The notes under the pieces are model-generated. The model made no database searches, was not told the DNA's origin, and was given only the letters and a program-made list of their open reading frames with translations. DNA of 11,048 nucleotides, from positions 1 through 11,048 of the forward strand of contig JAAAJB010000837.1 in assembly GCA_016098155.1 (NCBI GenBank). The letters are read 5' to 3'. Made by a program: the position numbers and the translations under genes. Positions 6,844-11,048 of this stretch are shown in pieces. Each line of letters starts with the position of its first letter. Within the stretch, counting starts at the first letter, position 1. Source of the DNA: Actinomortierella ambigua. Taxonomy: Eukaryota > Mortierellomycota > Mortierellomycetes > Mortierellales > Mortierellaceae.

Positions 6844-9800
6844 GGCGGTGACTTTGAGGAGGGCTTTGAGTTTTCGCCTTCCAACGACCATTATTCCTCG
6901 GCGACTGCATCGAATCCCCCACTGAAGCGCCTTCAGTCGTCTCACCAGAGCAGCCCCAAAAAGTACGCCCTCGACGACCACCTGCCCATCTATCAGCAAT
7001 CGGGCAAGACCACAGCAAGCCTTGAGCGCTATCTGTCCCACGTCGCCACCACCGCTACTGCCGACGACGTCGACCTTTCGACACCTTCGACTTCTGCATC
7101 TACATCTCGATCGGGCTCACCAGCCGCCACCAGCACCGCAACAGGAAAGGGTCTTTCACGCCAAGCGCGGCGACACGAAGAGCGAGAGCGAGCACGTCTC
7201 CAGCGTCGGATCGAACTCGAGCAGGCCAAAGAGCAGAGGCCGCCACTGTTTGAGGAGTACAAGGAAGGAGATCTCGAGGAAGCCAGGGAGCGTGCGCGAC
7301 GACAGCAGCAACTTCGTCGACAAGAGGCCCTTCTCCGGCAGAACCCAGGCAAGGCCAAGACCCTCCTGAAACAGCAACAACAGCAGTCGGGCGAGGAGAT
7401 CATTTACGTCCAACCCAACACTCAGGTCAACAACAAGAAGAAAAATAAGCGCGAACGTCAGCAACTCTTGCTTCAGCAGTTGAAACAATTGGTGCCTTCA
7501 TCGCCATCGCCATCACCATCACCTGCACCATCATCAGCATCAGCATCCTTACCCGCGCCATTGTTGCCCGTGTCTGACCCTACCAACAACAACAATAACA
7601 ACGTCAACATCAAGTCATCCATGGCATCCCCATCGTTAGCAAACGAAAACAGCGGCTCACTGTCGGATATGGAGGTCTCTTCAGGGGGCGAGTCACCCTC
7701 TCCCCCTCCGGCAGCGTCACCCTCATTGCCTTCAGCAACGGCCGTGGTCGATGATCTCCAGACGGGCGCCGACTACATTGCCTTTGGAGGCTCGGATGAC
7801 GAGTCTGAGGCTGTCCAGGCAGCGTCAGCAACAGCAACAGCAGCAGCAACAGGAGCTACGGATCCGGCCACCATGGCCACTCCGTGGGGGATCACAGCGG
7901 GCATGAAGCGCAAGCGTGGCGGTGCGGGAGATGACGACGATAGAAGAGGAGGATCGGATGACGAAGGCGCGACGGGCCCACCGGCCAACTGTCCATGGAT
8001 GGGCCATCGGCGGTACTCCAAGATGGAGTCGGTGCCGGTGATGTTGACGCAGGAGCTCAAGGATTTTGTGGCGTACATCAGTCCGACGCGGGAGGAGCAT
8101 CAGATGCGCAAGTATGTGTTTATGCGCATCGAGCGGACGGTCAAGCAGCTGTGGCCAGAGGCGACTTTGCATATCTTTGGGTCTTTTGAGACGATGCTGT
8201 ACCTTCCATCTAGGTAAGATATAAGAGAGAGAGAGAGAGAGACAGAGAGAGAGAGAGAATGTATTTTGTGTGCATTGGCAATACGAACGCGATGAATTAT
8301 GATACTCACACGCCGTAAATGTTCATCCATCGAACATTAGTGACTTGGATATGGTGGTCAAGTTTCCATGGACATACAAGCCGGACCATCTGCATTCGTT
8401 GGCGAGGCGTCTGCGGAGTGACAGGGTGGCCGTTTCATTGCAGACGATAGCCAAGGCGCGTGTGCCGATCATCAAGATGCGCGAGTCGTGGACAAACCTG
8501 GCGGTGGATATTTCGTTCAACATTGAAAATGGTATCGACTCTGCGATGATGGTGAAGCGGTTCATGGAGGTCGCTCCTGGACTGAAGCCGTTGACGATGT
8601 TGGTCAAGCATTTCTTGATGCTCAAGGACATGAACGAGCCCTATAACGGTGGCTTGGGATCCTACACGACCATGATCATGATTCTGAGCTTCTTGCAACA
8701 GCACGACAAGGTTCGCAATGGCGAGATTGATCCAAATGATAATCTGGGCACGTTGCTGATCGAGTTCTTTGAACTCTATGGTTACAAGTTCAACTATGAT
8801 CGTGTCGGCATCAGCGTCGTCAACCGTGGACGGTATCTGCCCAAGCCGCCCAGTGCATCTCGAGGAGGAGGTGGTGGTGGTGGACGGTTTGGTGGTGGTG
8901 GTGGCAGCGGACGGTTCCGGAGTGACGAAGTGCTGATCTACTGCGAGGACCCCAACGACGAAACGAACGACACGGGGCGACCCTCCTACAAGATGCGACA
9001 GATCCGCGAGGTGTTTGCGGGCGCCTGTTCCGAGTTGTCGCGGCGAGTCCAGCAACGGCACCAAGAGTTGTTTGGGAAAGACGAAGCCGGCCACTCAACG
9101 TCGTCGTCGCATATCCGGTTCGACGACAGGAACCAGGTCCCCGCGGATTCACGGACAAAGTCCCATGGTTTACACCGGGACCGTGAGCGCGAAAAGTCGC
9201 TGATTCATGGCGTCCTATCCATCCCGTCCGAGGTGGCCCTGAGCCGTCAAAAGCTTGAGAATCTGTTTTATAGAGGAGTCTTCCAGGACATGTTTGGCCA
9301 TCGTCGCGGCTTGGAGGGCTTGGACCAGCTGGAGGCGGCGGAGAAACGGGAGGCGAAGCGCCATGAGCATCGCAAGAGCGGAGGAGCCTCATCACCACAA
9401 CAACAACAGCGGCAACAACAACACCAGCGGTTTGTGGATGCGTCGGATACGTCGGACGAGGAAGGCGTGATTATTGAGGTGTCGGATGATGATGGTGAAG
9501 AGCAAGATGAGTATGATCGAGCGTTTGAGAGCATGTTGTCGCAAGCAAAGGATGATCTTGGCTTTGACGAGGAGGTGTTGGAGAGGATGACGGCGAACAA
9601 GAACCCGGACAATGTTGCCTCGTCGTCAGAGTCGATCCAGCTGCCTCAGATCTTTGGCATTCCTCCATCTTCATCGTCGTCATCTCCGAATGCGACATCA
9701 GGAGGACCAGGGGCATCAGAGGTGACAGAGTCAGGTACCATGACCAAGGGGGCCCAAAAAGATGCGGCAAAAGATGCGGCAAAAGCTGCAGCGAAGAAGG

Positions 9801-9901
9801 AGAAGAAACGTCGCCAGAGGCGGGCGAAACATGATGCTTGGAAGGCTGCCAAGGCGAAGGGGCTCGCCTTGGGAAGCCAAAAGGAAAAAAAAATGTGTTA
9901 G
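6301..9901 (+). CDS. Trf4/Cid14/PAPD5-type non-canonical poly(A) polymerase (2 exons)
   Basis: Family members add short oligo(A) tails to aberrant nuclear RNAs in the TRAMP complex, with an Air-type zinc-knuckle protein and the Mtr4 helicase, feeding them to the exosome. Exons 6301-8213 and 8341-9901 join within a Ser codon, giving 1157 codons (stop TAG 9899-9901). ATG 6301 is the first in-frame ATG after TGA 6214-6216. The N-terminus (1-560) is disordered: basic KKKRNK (13-18), 23-Gln tract (84-106), 7-His run, Asn-Ser repeats, a charged Arg/Glu/Gln helix (about 283-366), Ser/Pro/Asn runs, and KRKR (536-539), probably nuclear localisation. The catalytic part begins near 563 (CPWMGHRRYSK). 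It has ELKDFVAYISPTREE, the nucleotide-binding FGS (626-628), catalytic DLD (639-641) and VDIS (Asp694), the PAP/25A-associated segment LIEFFELYG (777-785), and a nucleotide-recognition-like EDPNDETND (840-848). A Gly-rich insert (812-827) is unusual. The tail has an acidic stretch (about 1005-1029) and a Lys/Arg-rich end. Yeast Trf4 is about half this length; the excess is mostly N-terminal. All catalytic residues are present. Confidence 0.95.
6550..6618 (+). repeat. CAG/CAA repeat encoding 23 Gln
   Basis: An in-frame polyglutamine tract of mixed CAG and CAA codons in the N-terminal extension of the polymerase. A CAC run for seven His (6673-6693) and five AAC-AGC units (6814-6843, Asn-Ser) lie just downstream, all in frame. 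These tracts create long spurious frames on the other strand. Confidence 0.95.
8214..8340 (+). other. Spliceosomal intron of the poly(A) polymerase gene
   Basis: Donor GTAAGA at 8214 and acceptor CATTAG ending at 8340 give a 127-nt phase-2 intron. Removal joins AG to T (Ser638) and restores the family motif LYLPSSDLDMVV across the junction, which strongly supports both sites. TACTCAC about 35 nt before the acceptor is a reasonable branch-site candidate. A 35-nt GA repeat (8225-8259, one interruption) begins 11 nt after the donor. Confidence 0.93.
8225..8259 (+). repeat. (GA)n microsatellite in the intron
   Basis: A dinucleotide repeat with a single C interruption at 8243, wholly inside the intron, so length changes would not alter the protein. 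It occupies over a quarter of the intron. Confidence 0.93.
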
Positions 9902-10237
9902 ACTCACACCTTGGCAATGCTCCTCCTTCCACTCCCCACTCTTTTCCCTTCTGTACCTCCCTTTCGCTAGCCTTTTACATTTCTTATCGGCGCACCCCGC
10001 GCGAGGGAGCCAAGGACCAAAACTCGGCTGGAAGCTCTCAGGATAATGCCATCAGCTTGGAGTAGATTCTTGCCAGCCTACCTCTTCCCTTGACTTTTTT
10101 TTGCTTTCCTCCTGCTCTATGATTTTTCTCCCTCTCATATTCCACTATTATTTCATTGCTCTGTTTCTCTGTTTCTCTCTCCCTCTCTCTTCCTTCATCT
10201 TTTAAAGACTTTGCAACTGTATCATAGCAACACTCAT
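9902..10237. other. 3' flank of the poly(A) polymerase gene
   Basis: A C/T-rich 3' flank with runs such as TTTCTCTGTTTCTCTCTCCC (10163-10182). No clear AATAAA signal was found in the first 200 bases, which is not unusual for fungi. The short open frames here are continuations or shadows of the polymerase exon. Confidence 0.4.
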
Positions 10238-10517
10238 CCGCAGAAGGAAAAAAAAAAACATTAAAACAATCTTTAGTCGACGCATACCCCACATTTTTTT
10301 TGTCTTGGATAAAGTACATGTCGTTGTGGAGATCGATCTTGGGGGCCTCCCATAGAACAGCAGAAGAAGGAGGTTGAAAGAACAGGTGCTCCACACTGTC
10401 CCCCCGTTCTTTCTTCATGGAAAAGTCATTCAGGATGCGGGGGACCATGGGCATATATATGTCCGTACTCTCTGTAAGGGCCAAACATACAATAAACCTC
10501 TCAGCCATTTGGTTCAT
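10238..10517 (-). pseudogene. Unrecognised minus-strand coding remnant
   Basis: A frame beginning MNQMAERFIVCLALTESTD and running through MKKERGDSVEHLFFQPPSSA and IDLHNDMYFIQDKKNVGYAS has balanced, protein-like composition for about 90 residues. It then fades into repeats derived from the GA/CT-rich tract. I recognise no family. It may be a fragment of an old gene or of an element related to the Helitron that follows; chance is also possible. Confidence 0.2.
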
Positions 10518-10608
10518 CTCGCTCCCGCAATACCACTATCTATTATATAAAATTCATAGAATTTTTAATGAATACTTGGCTACGAATTCGGAACCGGCAC
10601 TTATATAA

Positions 10609-11048
10609 CAAGGATCCATTCGACAGGCGCAAGGACCCTTTATGCGCATCAAGAAGACTTCACAGATCTTTGACCCCCTACATTTTGTTCTCGTGCACCC
10701 GAGAGGAGAGCCTGGTTGGGAGTACATGGTATCCGATGAACCTTCCTCGACGATCTGGATGTTGCTGCCGATGACAATGGATATCCTCCATCAGACGGCG
10801 ACTCATCGGATGACAACTCAGTCGGTCGGTTTGGTCGAGATGGATTTCAGGAACTCGCTATGTCGGCTAATGAGAGCGACCTTCTCGACCATGACGATAC
10901 AGAGCGTCTTGATCGAGGTGAAGAAGACGCTACTTCAGCTGATGAGAAGGGCATTGTTGACCTCGACGAGTTAGATCCACATCGAAGAACAAGGCGTATA
11001 TGGGTCTCTTTGACCGAGTTCATTTCATTCAGGCTCATGATGCGGCCC
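10609..11048 (+). mobile_element. Helitron helicase-like N-terminal domain, frameshifted and partial
   Basis: Helitrons are rolling-circle transposons whose large protein starts with a helicase-like domain before the Rep and helicase domains. Here MRIKKTSQIFDPLHFVLVHP followed by RGEPGWEY (10642-10725) matches the signature of that domain, (Y/F)DPLxxxLLFPxGExGW. The frame then shifts near 10725-10740. An uninterrupted frame continues from 10740 to the right edge: an acidic Asp/Ser/Glu-rich insert starting DDLDVAADDNGYPPSDGDSS, then RRTRRIWVSLTEFISFRLMM, which corresponds to the family's VSxxE(Y/F)xxxRL segment. A stop (TAA 10606-10608) sits just upstream. With one shift and no start this is probably a decayed or truncated copy, although the rest lies outside the window. 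The Rep HUH motif would be further right. Confidence 0.65.

Noticed and set aside
6490..7041. Minus-strand frames of 160-180 codons rich in Leu, Val or Cys
   Set aside because: Antisense shadows of the CAG, CAC and AAC repeats in the polymerase exon.
8214..8217. Polymerase gene ending at 8217 as a 638-codon protein and a second gene starting near 8345
   Set aside because: The break falls in the middle of the catalytic motif and is bounded by good GT-AG splice sites that restore the family sequence, so it is one spliced gene.
8435..9398. Minus-strand frames of about 190-220 codons
   Set aside because: They overlap the conserved catalytic exon of the polymerase, have no family signature, and are explained by its codon composition.
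1..11048. tRNA, rRNA or CRISPR array
   Set aside because: No cloverleaf-like segment with the conserved T-loop, no rRNA core sequence and no regularly spaced identical repeats were seen; the only periodic repeats are microsatellites.

Overview
The window looks like nuclear DNA of a filamentous fungus, most plausibly an early-diverging lineage such as Mucoromycota/Mortierellomycota. The evidence is a spliced gene with a short GT-AG intron, long homopeptide (Gln, His, Asn, Gly) tracts, CT-rich presumptive 5' leaders, and decayed retroelement and Helitron fragments between genes. There is no bacterial gene organisation: no operons and no Shine-Dalgarno-led starts. The lineage is inferred from style and is not proven by a marker gene.

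Layout, left to right. Positions 1-893 hold no gene I can support, apart from a small cluster of repeated TGCATGAA words and a short hairpin. Positions 894-1776 hold a broken, Pro/Thr/Ala-rich reading frame with a Gln/Arg-rich helical end. It is unrecognised but could be a retroelement gag remnant. Positions 2286-3100 (+) hold a broken FG-nucleoporin copy with a RanBP2-type zinc finger and a basic C-terminal tail. Positions 5151-5933 (-) hold a second, convergent FG-nucleoporin copy. This one has an intact 260-codon frame with 15 FG dipeptides and a 16-Gln tract, but no zinc finger. Both end in the same twelve residues, and both are followed by a shared flank. The result is a large inverted repeat (about 3049-3493 and 4782-5201) around a 1.3 kb spacer. 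The spacer contains a frameshifted Ty3/gypsy-type reverse transcriptase fragment, CT-rich microsatellites and a 37-codon ORF whose start vaguely recalls a histone H3 or CENP-A tail.

The one clearly functional gene is at 6301-9901 (+). It is a two-exon gene of 1157 codons for a Trf4/Cid14/PAPD5-type non-canonical poly(A) polymerase, the catalytic subunit type of the TRAMP nuclear RNA surveillance complex. It has an unusually long low-complexity N-terminal extension, and its only evident intron interrupts the codons of the catalytic DxD motif.

After 9901 there are about 700 bases of CT-rich and undetermined sequence. From about 10609 to the right edge lies the N-terminal helicase-like domain of a Helitron, frameshifted once and running off the window.

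The most unusual architecture is the convergent pair of rearranged nucleoporin copies. Their shared 3' ends carry an inverted repeat in which the stop codon itself sits in a hairpin stem (perfect 29 bp in the minus copy, decayed in the plus copy). This could be a simple relic of inverted duplication near a retroelement, or a source of double-stranded RNA.
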